Source: Flavobacteriaceae bacterium
GTDB taxonomy: Bacteria > Bacteroidota > Bacteroidia > Flavobacteriales > Flavobacteriaceae
Length of the DNA: 64,000 nucleotides
Assembly: GCA_024763245.1 (NCBI GenBank)
Contig: JANTFW010000003.1
Coordinates: forward strand, 1-64,000
Reading direction: 5' to 3'
Made by a program: the position numbers and the translations under genes. Below are positions 1 to 9,115 of the stretch, piece by piece. Below the pieces are notes generated by a model. It was not told the origin of the DNA and made no database searches. It worked only from the letters and a program-made list of their open reading frames with translations. Positions within the stretch are counted from its first letter, which is position 1, and every line of letters starts with the position of its first letter.

Positions 1-96
1 AATTCACTCAAATTATCCAGATAGTTCTCATAAATTTGGATTGCCTATGGGCTAATTATCTGAAACTGTGAGCAAAGCTTAGATCGAACTCAGGTT
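1..96. repeat. Partial copy (right part, cut by the window edge) of a palindromic intergenic repeat
   Basis: Ungapped match to 57530-57625 with 90/96 identical bases by direct comparison. Confidence 0.9.
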
Positions 97-131
97 ATTA
101 CATTCTCTATGAATGTTAAATTTGAACAAAA

Positions 132-164
132 AAAGGGCGGTTTGTCGTTAACAAACCGCCCTTT
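132..164 (-). terminator. Rho-independent terminator downstream of rpsA
   Basis: Perfect 14-bp inverted repeat aaagggcggtttgt/acaaaccgcccttt followed on the minus strand by a T-rich run. Confidence 0.9.
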
Positions 165-185
165 ATAAAATGTATTATGAAAAAA

Positions 186-2504
186 TTAGTTTCCTTTTTC
201 CATTTTTGCTTTTAAAGCTGCTAAAGTTTCATTTACATCTCCTAAAGTTGTAGGGTCTGCATTTTCAACTTTTTTTGCAGCAGCTTTAACTGCTTTTTCT
301 TCTTCTTCTTTATAAGTAGCAGAGTGAGACACCACAATTCTGCGGTATTCTTTACTAAATTCAAGTACCATGAATTCGGCTTCGTCTCCTTTATTAAGTT
401 TGCTACCATCTTCTTTCGTCATATGTCTACCCGGCATAAAGGCTTCTACGCCGTCGTCAAAAATAACAATAGCACCTTTATCCACTTTTTCTTTGACTGT
501 TCCTTTATGTTTAGAACCAACAGTATAGTTTTCTTGATGTTGATCCCAAGGATTTTCAGTAGTTTGTTTATGACCAAGATTTAGTTTGTGCTCTTCTACA
601 TTAAGTTCTAAAACTTTCACCTTTAGTTCGTCGCCAACACTTACAAAGTCTGAAGGATGTTTAATTTTCTTAGTCCAAGAAAGATCAGAGATATAAACCA
701 ATCCGTCAATACCCTCTTCCAATTCAACAAACACACCAAAGTTAGTATAATTTCTAACTTTACCGGTATGAACCGAACCGACAGGATATTTTTCCGTTAC
801 ATCAGCCCAAGGATCTTTACTAAGTTGCTTCATTCCAAGAGACATTTTACGTGCTTCACGATCTAAAGTAAGAATTTCAACATCAATGACATCCCCTACT
901 TTTACAAAATCAGAGGCTGAACGTAAGTGCGTTGACCAAGACATTTCCGAAACGTGAACTAGTCCTTCGACACCTTCGGCAACTTCTACAAACACACCAT
1001 AATCGGCAATAACGACTACTTTACCTTTAATTCTATCACCTACTTTTAGATTAGAATCCAAGGCTTCCCAAGGATGTTCGCTCAATTGTTTTAGCCCTAA
1101 CTGGATACGTGATTTATCTTCATCAAAATCTAAGATAACAACATTGATAGTTTGGTCGAGCTCTACGACCTCATTAGGATGCGATATACGACTCCAAGAA
1201 AGATCTGTAATATGTATTAATCCATCTACACCTCCTAAATCGACAAAGACACCATACGAAGTAATGTTTTTAACCACACCTTCTAATACTTGTCCTTTCT
1301 CTAATTGACTGATGATCTCTTTCTTTTGTTCTTCAAGATCTGCTTCGATTAAGATTTTATGAGATACTACAACGTTTTTAAATTCGTGGTTAATTTTAAC
1401 CACTTTAAATTCCATATTTTTTTCAACGTATTGGTCGTAATCACGAATTGGTTTAACATCAATCTGAGATCCAGGCAAGAATGCCTCAATGCCAAATACA
1501 TCTACAATCATACCACCACGTGTACGACATTTTACAAAACCGGTAACTACTTCGCCTGATTCATGGGCCGCATTAACACGATCCCAAGCTTTAATTACAC
1601 GGGCTTTACGATGAGATAATACTAATTGTCCGGTGTTATCTTCTCTTTTATCAACAAGAACCTCTACTTTATCTCCAACTTTTAAAGCTGGGTTATAACG
1701 GAACTCGTTTAAAGAAATTACACCTTCTGATTTTGAATTAATATCAATAATTGCCTCTCTGTCAGTCATTCGTATAACAGTACCATCAATAACTTCACGT
1801 TCATTAACAAAACCTACAGTACCTTCTAAAGCGGCTTCAAAATCTTTAAGATGTTCTTCATCAACTTCTTCAATGCCTTCTTCGTATTTATGCCAGTCGA
1901 ATGTATCTAAAAATTCTTGTGGGTCAACCTGAGGTTCTTCTTTCGCTTCTTCTTCGGAGGTTAATTCAGCAACAGGATCTGCAACGTCTTCAACCACTTC
2001 TTCTACCACTTCAGGGCTATGCTCTTTTTGTTTTTCTACAACTTCTTTAGTTGCTTTTGCTTCTACTTTCTCTTCAACAACTTCCTTAACTTCTTCTTTC
2101 TTGTTTTCTACTTCTGATTTTTTAGCAACGGGAGCTTTCGCTTCTTTAGGTTTATCTGCAGCAGCATAAACATCGGCTTTATCAAATTTTACTACTAATA
2201 AGTAATAAAAAATAGCCCGATACTTATTTCGGTTTGATTTGCCCATTTGCTCACATACTTCTGCAATAGCAGTATCTAAGGCTTCGCTATCTTCAAGGCC
2301 TAATTTTTTGATTAAAAAATTCTTTTTAACCGTTGTAAGCTCATCAGCTTGTGAACAAGAAACAACCTCTGCATCTTTCTTATAAATAGATGGGCCTAAA
2401 CCTTTGGTTACTTTTCCAAACAAATCGGCATCTAAAGTAATACCCAACTGGTTTGCTTCTTGTGAATAAAATTCAATCTTTTCTTGTAATTTTGACATAG
2501 TCAA
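186..2504 (-). CDS. rpsA: 30S ribosomal protein S1 with an N-terminal DUF2853-like extension and an E/K/V-rich linker
   Basis: Multiple S1 repeats (GQVLEGVVKNITSYGVFVDLGGVDGLIHITDLSW and similar); N-terminal ~115 aa resembles DUF2853 (KKNFLIKKLGLEDSEALDTAIAEVCEQMGKSNRNKYRAIFYYLL). Confidence 0.95.
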   Translation of the reverse strand: MTMSKLQEKIEFYSQEANQLGITLDADLFGKVTKGLGPSIYKKDAEVVSCSQADELTTVKKNFLIKKLGLEDSEALDTAIAEVCEQMGKSNRNKYRAIFYYLLVVKFDKADVYAAADKPKEAKAPVAKKSEVENKKEEVKEVVEEKVEAKATKEVVEKQKEHSPEVVEEVVEDVADPVAELTSEEEAKEEPQVDPQEFLDTFDWHKYEEGIEEVDEEHLKDFEAALEGTVGFVNEREVIDGTVIRMTDREAIIDINSKSEGVISLNEFRYNPALKVGDKVEVLVDKREDNTGQLVLSHRKARVIKAWDRVNAAHESGEVVTGFVKCRTRGGMIVDVFGIEAFLPGSQIDVKPIRDYDQYVEKNMEFKVVKINHEFKNVVVSHKILIEADLEEQKKEIISQLEKGQVLEGVVKNITSYGVFVDLGGVDGLIHITDLSWSRISHPNEVVELDQTINVVILDFDEDKSRIQLGLKQLSEHPWEALDSNLKVGDRIKGKVVVIADYGVFVEVAEGVEGLVHVSEMSWSTHLRSASDFVKVGDVIDVEILTLDREARKMSLGMKQLSKDPWADVTEKYPVGSVHTGKVRNYTNFGVFVELEEGIDGLVYISDLSWTKKIKHPSDFVSVGDELKVKVLELNVEEHKLNLGHKQTTENPWDQHQENYTVGSKHKGTVKEKVDKGAIVIFDDGVEAFMPGRHMTKEDGSKLNKGDEAEFMVLEFSKEYRRIVVSHSATYKEEEEKAVKAAAKKVENADPTTLGDVNETLAALKAKMEKGN

Positions 2505-2617
2505 ATAATTTGTATCTTGTTGTTTTTCAGATTTTTAAACGATAAAACACCAAGAGATGTTATTTTAAAATTTAGAATTAAATAGTCCTTTTAAATCTGC
2601 CATCGTAAAAAGGAGTG

Positions 2618-2650
2618 CAAATTTAGTAATTTTTTTTTATCTAACTACAA
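2618..2650 (-). promoter_or_regulatory. Candidate Bacteroidota-type promoter for rpsA
   Basis: Minus strand TTG-N22-TAAATTTG, matching the TAnnTTTG -7 consensus, about 115 nt upstream of the start codon. Confidence 0.45.
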
Positions 2651-2685
2651 GTATTTCAGGAAGTTTTGATGAAATTTTATTTTAA

Positions 2686-3444
2686 CTATCGAGCCAACCA
2701 ATTTTTAAAATCTTTGACCCGTTCTCGACTTACAATAATGTCTGCTTGATTATAGGTATTTAACTTTATTTGAAGGCGACTGTTGGTGTACGAAATAATA
2801 TCTCTAATAGCCGAAATATTGATTATAAATTGCCTATTCACTCTAAAAAAAACTTTTGGATTCAGCTCTTTTGTCAAGGCTTCAATACTATTGTCTAACA
2901 AATAGGTTTTGGAACTGGTAAGATAAGCGTAACTAGATTTATTCTCGCTATAAATACATTCTATTTGATGCACTTCAATCATTTTGAGGTGCTGGCCTAT
3001 TTGCACCATAAAGCGTTTTTTATATTCTAAGGCTTTGGGTTGTAAAAGTTTTTTGATTTCGACGATATCAATAGTGGTTTTAACAGAGGATTGAAAATAG
3101 TCTGTAAATTTATGTAAAGCCTCTTTTAGTTCATCAACATCTATAGGCTTAAGTAAATAATCAACACTTTTTAGTTTAAAGGCTTTTAGAGCATATTGAT
3201 CATAGGCAGTTGTAAAAATGATGGCACTAGACAATTTTACTTTCTCAAAAATCTCAAAAGACAGTCCATCGGATAACTGTATGTCCAAAAATATCAAATC
3301 AGGATTAGGGTGGGTGGACAGCCAATCAATTGATTCTACTATACTATGCAGCATCACTTCAACAAAAACTCCCTGTTTTTCAAGCAAACGTTGTAAACGC
3401 CTAGCTGCCGGTTTTTCATCTTCAATAATAACAGTAGTGAACAT
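2686..3444 (-). CDS. LytTR-family response regulator
   Basis: Receiver domain (IIEDEKPAARRLQ, FLDIQLSDGLSFE, TTAYDQYALKAF, LLKPID) plus C-terminal LytTR DNA-binding domain. Confidence 0.93.
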   Translation of the reverse strand: MFTTVIIEDEKPAARRLQRLLEKQGVFVEVMLHSIVESIDWLSTHPNPDLIFLDIQLSDGLSFEIFEKVKLSSAIIFTTAYDQYALKAFKLKSVDYLLKPIDVDELKEALHKFTDYFQSSVKTTIDIVEIKKLLQPKALEYKKRFMVQIGQHLKMIEVHQIECIYSENKSSYAYLTSSKTYLLDNSIEALTKELNPKVFFRVNRQFIINISAIRDIISYTNSRLQIKLNTYNQADIIVSRERVKDFKNWLAR

Positions 3445-3458
3445 CTTTAAGCCAAGTA

Positions 3459-5258
3459 TTAATGATACTGCAAAATAAAGTTTTCTAACGAATCTTTAGC
3501 CTCTAAATTTAATTTTTTTCGAATTCTATACCTTGATTTTCGAATTGCCTCAATACTGACATACTGAACATCTGCAATTTCTTTAGTCGATAGACCAATA
3601 CTGAGGTAAGCCAATATTTTTAATTCTGTTTTACTGAGTTCGGGAAAATCCTTTAGTAATTTATTAAAAAAATCTTTATGGGTATTGACTAATTTGTGTT
3701 GCACATCTTCGGCTTGGTCTAATTCATCAGACTTTAACTTTACAAAATCCTTAATCTGCAATACAGATTCTTTTGAAATAATGCTACGATCTGCCACTTT
3801 TTCAATCTCTTCATAAATTTGCTTCACTTTTTCTTTACGTTTCTTTACAAACAACAAGGAAATGAGTAATTCCCGTTTTTTTGATTTTAATTCCGCTTGT
3901 ATTTGTTGTGTTTCTAATGCCTCCACCTTTCTTTTATTTTCTTCTTCAATTTGATGAATTTTTCTTTTTTGTACCTCAATTTTTAGTCTTTTAAAATGAT
4001 GACGTATTGCAAAATACCATAACATAAAAAGAGTAATAACTAAAATACCTAATAAAACAATAATTAAGAAATATAGTTTTGCTTTCGCCTTTTGATTACT
4101 AATGATTTCTTTTTGAAATTTATTCTTTTGCTGTTGTAAAAGAAATTCATTTTCAATTTCAATATTCTTAAATTTATTTTGATAGATCTTTTCAACTATA
4201 GAATCTTGTAATTGGCTTTGTTTTTTAAACCAATAAGTCGCTTTTTTGTAATGCCCTCTATTTTCTTCAGATTTTGCCAAGGCATTATAATACTCTACTT
4301 GAGTTTCGAAATCTTCCATCTCTACAATGTCTTTTAGTTTCCCGGAAAGTAATTCCATTTCTTTCTCATAATTTCCACGCTTACCTTCAATCTGTGATTT
4401 TAAAAAGGTTAAATCCACAAGAGAAACTCTATCCTCAATTTCTTCAGAAAGAGCAATAGCTTTATCTACATTTACAGTTGCCAAATCTAGACTATCTAAA
4501 TCTGAATAAGCTAATGCAATATTAAAGTAGGCTAAAGAACGGTCGAATTTATCTAAACGATTTTCGTTGAGTAGTTTTTTAAATCTAAATATGGCTGCAG
4601 AATATTCTTTTTTATCATTCGCTAAACTTGCCAAATTAATCCGAGCATCCAATACCCCTTGCTTATCATTATTTTTAAGGCTATATATCAAAGCATCCTT
4701 AAAATATTTTTCTGCTTTTTGATATTCTTCATTCGTCAAAGCAATAGTACCTATATTATACAATACGGTTTGTAACATTTCGTCTTTTGTAAAAGAATAT
4801 GTACTCTTTTTGTTAAAGCTATCGATTTCTATTCTTGACAACTCTTCTATCAAACTTTTGCTCAGTAATAAATTCTTATAGGAACTTAAAAAATCATTAA
4901 AATTATAATAATAATATGCATATCCTTGATAGATTAGTGCTTCTACCGTACGAAAATGGTGTGCTTTAGCTTGTGCTAAAGCCTGATTGAGTAAATCTAA
5001 GGATTCTTTCCGAAAGCCTTTATCTACCAACATTTTAGCTTCACGCCTTAACAGGTGTATTTTTTCAAAGGGTGCTGACAAAGCTCTTGCTTTTTGATAA
5101 TAATTACTTATCGAGTCAACAGGGTATTCTGTTTTCTTAGCATCAATAAGTGACAAATAATATTGCAATGAATCTTTCTCTGTTTGGGCAAGTATACGCT
5201 GTAGACTTCCAAAAATTACAAGTAATATTAGTATAATTTTTTTAGGGTTATTATACAT
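3459..5258 (-). CDS. TPR-repeat membrane protein with C-terminal LuxR-type HTH
   Basis: Signal peptide, TPR repeats, one TM segment, coiled coil, C-terminal HTH (LSKTELKILAYLSIGLSTKEIADVQYVSIEAIRKSRYRIRKKL). Confidence 0.85.
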   Translation of the reverse strand: MYNNPKKIILILLVIFGSLQRILAQTEKDSLQYYLSLIDAKKTEYPVDSISNYYQKARALSAPFEKIHLLRREAKMLVDKGFRKESLDLLNQALAQAKAHHFRTVEALIYQGYAYYYYNFNDFLSSYKNLLLSKSLIEELSRIEIDSFNKKSTYSFTKDEMLQTVLYNIGTIALTNEEYQKAEKYFKDALIYSLKNNDKQGVLDARINLASLANDKKEYSAAIFRFKKLLNENRLDKFDRSLAYFNIALAYSDLDSLDLATVNVDKAIALSEEIEDRVSLVDLTFLKSQIEGKRGNYEKEMELLSGKLKDIVEMEDFETQVEYYNALAKSEENRGHYKKATYWFKKQSQLQDSIVEKIYQNKFKNIEIENEFLLQQQKNKFQKEIISNQKAKAKLYFLIIVLLGILVITLFMLWYFAIRHHFKRLKIEVQKRKIHQIEEENKRKVEALETQQIQAELKSKKRELLISLLFVKKRKEKVKQIYEEIEKVADRSIISKESVLQIKDFVKLKSDELDQAEDVQHKLVNTHKDFFNKLLKDFPELSKTELKILAYLSIGLSTKEIADVQYVSIEAIRKSRYRIRKKLNLEAKDSLENFILQYH

Positions 5259-5842
5259 TTTATATCTGTTATAGGTTACTTTTTTATTAATATAGTTAGT
5301 GGTAATAAAATAGCATTATTATTAATAGCTATTAGATTGTAGTATAAAGGTGTTTTGGTCCTGTATAGAGATATTGGTTCAGGATTAACACTAAGATACT
5401 GGATATTATGTTGCATTAGATTTAGAATAGCTCTAGCTTTATCAAAAAAATGATAATCATTTTTATACATAGCAAGAAAACATTAATTAATAACCAAGTT
5501 TATACAAAAAAGAGTCGTTTATTTTTATCAAAGTAACAATTTGTAAAGAATTTAGCAATTAATCTAGAGACTATTACATATCCTTCGGCATAAGTTTCAA
5601 AAATTATAATAGCCATTTTAATATTACTTATAGCACAGTTAATGCCGTTGTTTTAAAATTAAAAAAAAATCATCTTTGAATTCCAGTTGACAATAATAAA
5701 AAACTAAAAGTGCAATCCTATTTTGGAGCATTAATTTATCCTTTGGTTTAAAAACACTAAAGTACAAAATTTAAACTTTATCTACAACATTCAATAAACA
5801 CAAATATATTTTATAAAAAGATATAAGACCATTTCTATAGCC

Positions 5843-5883
5843 TAAAAAAAGCCTGCCAAGTTAAAAAATAAACTCGACAGACT
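5843..5883 (-). terminator. Terminator-like hairpin T1 of a tandem unit
   Basis: Minus strand AGTCTGTCGAGTT/AACTTGGCAGGCT, 13-bp stem with three G-U pairs, followed by T7. Confidence 0.7.
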
Positions 5884-6085
5884 ACCCCTTTTCCCCATTT
5901 TTTCTGGGTGTTAAAAAATACAAAATAATTATACTATCTAATATTTTTAACACTTCAAAAGTACTAGAACCATATCAAAAAAGAATTAACTACCTATGGA
6001 CAAAATATAGACATTCTATAATTTTAAAATAATAACAAAAACAAATAATACATAAACAAACAGCCTACACTTTAGGATAATAACC

Positions 6086-6123
6086 GAAAAAGCCTACTTA
6101 CTCTATTTAAGATTAAGTAGACT
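6086..6123 (-). terminator. Terminator-like hairpin T2 of a tandem unit
   Basis: Minus strand AGTCTACTTA/TAAGTAGGCT 10-bp stem (one G-U pair) followed by TTTTT. Confidence 0.7.
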
Positions 6124-6291
6124 TTTTACATTTTTTTTGGGAGTGAAGTAAAAATACCATTATAAAGAATAGTAAATCTATTCACAATACAAAAATAATA
6201 CAGCAAAATAAAGAGACTTAACTTTTATTGGGGACAAAGTATAGACATTTAACCCATTTTAAGAATAAGGAGCCATTACTCAAGATGCCTT

Positions 6292-6588
6292 TTAAGAAGT
6301 TTTATCTTTATCCATAATCTCTTGCAATTTTCTTTTTTCCCACTCTTTGCTAAAAAACAAGTTCTTTCCAAATACGCCATACCAATGAAAAAACAAACCA
6401 ATACCCCAAAATATTGCTGTTGAAAAAAGTTCCCAATTAAAGCCATGCCACCCTTCTGAATTAATTCTCAACACTATCAATATGAAATTGATAATTACAT
6501 ACACACTTAAATGGCTGTAAAATCCTTTTATTTGTTTCACTCTTTTTTTAGCTCTTAAATAACGATCTTCTTGTATTAAATCTTTCAT
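6292..6588 (-). CDS. 2TM domain-containing protein
   Basis: RAKKRVKQIKGFYSHLSVYVIINF...GIGLFFHWYGVFGKNLFFSKEWEKRKLQEIM is typical of 2TM proteins. Confidence 0.9.
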   Translation of the reverse strand: MKDLIQEDRYLRAKKRVKQIKGFYSHLSVYVIINFILIVLRINSEGWHGFNWELFSTAIFWGIGLFFHWYGVFGKNLFFSKEWEKRKLQEIMDKDKTS

Positions 6589-6607
6589 TTCTTTAAATTT
6601 TAAATTA

Positions 6608-7945
6608 TTATTTCCACATTTCTTTAGCGTCTTCTTCTAAAATTTCTTCAATTTTTCGTTTTTCCCAATCCTGCCCTAAAAACAAATGTCGATTATAGGC
6701 TTTTAAATAACTAAAAAATAATCCTATACCCCACCCGATTAATGGAAAAATAAACCACTTATATCCCCAATACGTTGAATAATTAATATAAACTAAAATG
6801 GGTATAATTATACAAAAGGAAATTAAATTTGTATAAAACTCCTTAATTCGTTCTACTTGTTCTCTGGCTTCCAGATAGCTGTTTTCTTGATTTGTCTTCA
6901 TATTATATATTTTTGATTTTTGCGTTAACAGGGGAAGTTTCACTATAAAACTATCCGTTGACTTTTTAATAGAAATCTCTTTTTCCGTAAGTAGTGCATA
7001 GCGGTCAATAATGTTATGTAGCCCTATACCTGTGCCTCCTTCATAGCCTTCTTTTTTTGTATAATTATTGGTTATTACTAGTTGCCCGTTTTCTTCCTTA
7101 ATACTTATACGAAGTGGATGGGTTGTACTTAAACTATTGTGCTTAACAGCATTTTCCAACAACATTTGTAAAGCGAGAGGTACAATTTTATAATTAGGCC
7201 TACTAGCTACTTCCGGCATATCGACCAGTAATGAGCCTTCAAAACGCATTTGTAGTAGCTCCATATAATTCTTGGCAAAATCCAGTTCATCATTTAATAA
7301 AACCAAATCTTTATCCTTCTGTTCTAACACATATCTATACACCCTAGATAATTTAGCTGTAAAGGCTTCTGCTTTTTGCGGATTCTCTTCAATTAGGGAT
7401 GTCAATACATTAAGACTATTAAATAAAAAATGAGGATCTAACTGACTTTTTAAGGTCTCGTATTTTGCCGATTCTGTTTTAGCGACTACTTTGTGTTTTG
7501 TTATGGTCTGCTTTGTAATCGTTTTATAAAAATTGATAACATAAAAAACCAGAACAATAACTAAGGTTAATATCAGTGAATAGAAATACATGAGGGCAGA
7601 TTCATGTGTTATAAAATATTGCCACGTATTATTTTCGATTAATAAAACGGTAAATACCCGCAAGGCAATGATACTTATCATAGATACTATAACAGCACCC
7701 AAAGCACCAAAAATGGCACGTTTTTTTGGTATTTCTTTCCATGGGAACATCCTGTCTAATTTCCGTACTAGCAACATATTTGCTGTACCAATAACAAAAC
7801 TATAGATAAAATAAATCCCGAACTTTTGTAACTCCAGAGTAAAGCCTCCCCATTGGCCTCCACTTATCCAAATTCTAGTTTGATCAAAAAGATAAATTCC
7901 GAGTGCTATTACAAAAACAGGTTTAATATACTTACTTACTAACAT
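6608..7945 (-). CDS. LytS-type sensor histidine kinase fused in frame to a C-terminal 2TM domain
   Basis: SQLDPHFLFNSLNVLTSLI and LLENAVKHN kinase motifs; C-terminal EAREQVERIKEFYTNLISF...GIGLFFSYLKAYNRHLFLGQDWEKRKIEEIL 2TM module. Confidence 0.9.
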   Translation of the reverse strand: MLVSKYIKPVFVIALGIYLFDQTRIWISGGQWGGFTLELQKFGIYFIYSFVIGTANMLLVRKLDRMFPWKEIPKKRAIFGALGAVIVSMISIIALRVFTVLLIENNTWQYFITHESALMYFYSLILTLVIVLVFYVINFYKTITKQTITKHKVVAKTESAKYETLKSQLDPHFLFNSLNVLTSLIEENPQKAEAFTAKLSRVYRYVLEQKDKDLVLLNDELDFAKNYMELLQMRFEGSLLVDMPEVASRPNYKIVPLALQMLLENAVKHNSLSTTHPLRISIKEENGQLVITNNYTKKEGYEGGTGIGLHNIIDRYALLTEKEISIKKSTDSFIVKLPLLTQKSKIYNMKTNQENSYLEAREQVERIKEFYTNLISFCIIIPILVYINYSTYWGYKWFIFPLIGWGIGLFFSYLKAYNRHLFLGQDWEKRKIEEILEEDAKEMWK

Positions 7946-8004
7946 TTTTACTTATTTTGTTGGATTAAAAGTACGGTTTTTTAATATATTCGTGTTTTTC
8001 TATT

Positions 8005-8451
8005 TTAAAAGGTAATAATAAGTGATACATCCTCTTTGTCCACAGTAAAGCTTGATAGTCCAAACTGAGGCGGGCCATAAACTACAGGATTATTGGATGC
8101 CCCATAATCTTCTGTAGGCATAAAACCATTAAAATCCAACTGTTTATTATCATTTTCGTCATGATAACAAATAATTGCATAAGTACCTTCGGGGACATTT
8201 GTAAAGCTTACCTGAGTAGTGTTTGCTTGTATAGTTCCAATTGCACTTTGAAAAGGAGTACGCAATTTAAAATGCTCCTCTGTATCATAGAGCGAAAAAT
8301 AAACTTTTCCGTTATTAGAACTAATTTTAGGAATTTTTACAAGAATAGTTACACCTTTTTTTTGCAAACTGTCTTTAGCGATAGTTTCTTGTGCTCGAGT
8401 AATAAAACTGAGTAAACTGATTAATACGGTAATTGAAATTCTTACTAACAT
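8005..8451 (-). CDS. DUF2141-like secreted protein
   Basis: Signal peptide; KVYFSLYDTEEHF...VPEGTYAIICYHDENDNKQLDFNGFMPTEDYGASNN. Confidence 0.85.
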   Translation of the reverse strand: MLVRISITVLISLLSFITRAQETIAKDSLQKKGVTILVKIPKISSNNGKVYFSLYDTEEHFKLRTPFQSAIGTIQANTTQVSFTNVPEGTYAIICYHDENDNKQLDFNGFMPTEDYGASNNPVVYGPPQFGLSSFTVDKEDVSLIITF

Positions 8452-8619
8452 AATGGTATTTTTTATAATTATTATGGGTCAAAAGTCTCATGTTTGGACA
8501 ACTCCAGCAAAAAAAACATACCCAACTGTCAAATAATGTTGCTGAATTGTAAAAAGACTGGTATTATTGTAACAAATTCTCAAAATTGTATACTCATTTA
8601 TTAAATTAACTACGCAAAC

Positions 8620-9114
8620 GTGACGGCTGAACTCGAAAAGAGATTTATCAAAGAGTTAGAGGAAAATCAGAACATCATCCATAAAGTATGTAAAGCATAC
8701 ACTACAAATAGGGATGATCACAATGATTTATTCCAAGAAATTAGCATTCAGTTATGGAAAGCGTATGATAAATTTCGAGGGGATTCAAAATTTAGCACTT
8801 GGATGTATCGTGTGGCGCTTAACACAGCTATTTCGCTTTACAGAAAATCCAAAAGAAGTATAAAAACCGGCGAATTATATGATAATTCAAAAGAATTAAT
8901 CTATGAAGAATACGACGATACAACGGAAGTACAGTTAGCCACGCTGTACAAAATGATTCATCAATTAAATGATATTGAAAAAGCATTAGTACTCTTATAT
9001 TTAGAAGATAAATCGTATAGAGAAATAGCCCTTTGTTTAGGGATTAGTGAAGTAAATGCCCGTGTGAAAATGAATAGGACCAAAACAAAGTTAAAAAAAC
9101 TAGTAAACCCTTAG
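8620..9114 (+). CDS. ECF-type RNA polymerase sigma factor (GTG start)
   Basis: DLFQEISIQLWKAYDKFRGDSKFSTWMYRVALNTAI region 2 and ALVLLYLEDKSYREIALCLGISEVNARVKMNR region 4. Confidence 0.93.
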   Translation: MTAELEKRFIKELEENQNIIHKVCKAYTTNRDDHNDLFQEISIQLWKAYDKFRGDSKFSTWMYRVALNTAISLYRKSKRSIKTGELYDNSKELIYEEYDDTTEVQLATLYKMIHQLNDIEKALVLLYLEDKSYREIALCLGISEVNARVKMNRTKTKLKKLVNP

Positions 9115-9115
9115 A

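Larger units (their letters stand above)
5843..6249 (-). repeat. Diverged tandem duplication (about 235-241 bp period) of a promoter-like motif plus terminator hairpin
   Basis: ggacaaaatatagacatt (5998-6015) and ggacaaagtatagacatt (6232-6249) each lie 109-115 bp from a related terminator hairpin (T1, T2). Confidence 0.6.

Noticed and set aside
324-1559. Plus-strand ORFs (86, 69, 66 aa) within rpsA
   Set aside because: Antisense to a conserved S1 gene with no recognisable domain or start context.
5276-5470. 64-aa minus-strand ORF upstream of the TPR-LuxR gene
   Set aside because: No signal, domain or plausible composition; probably a chance ORF in AT-rich intergenic DNA, though a leader peptide cannot be excluded.
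5908-5953. GTGTTAAAAAATA...TATTTTTAACAC inverted repeat as a separate element
   Set aside because: AT-rich hairpin within the tandem sRNA-like unit; treated as part of that finding rather than independent.
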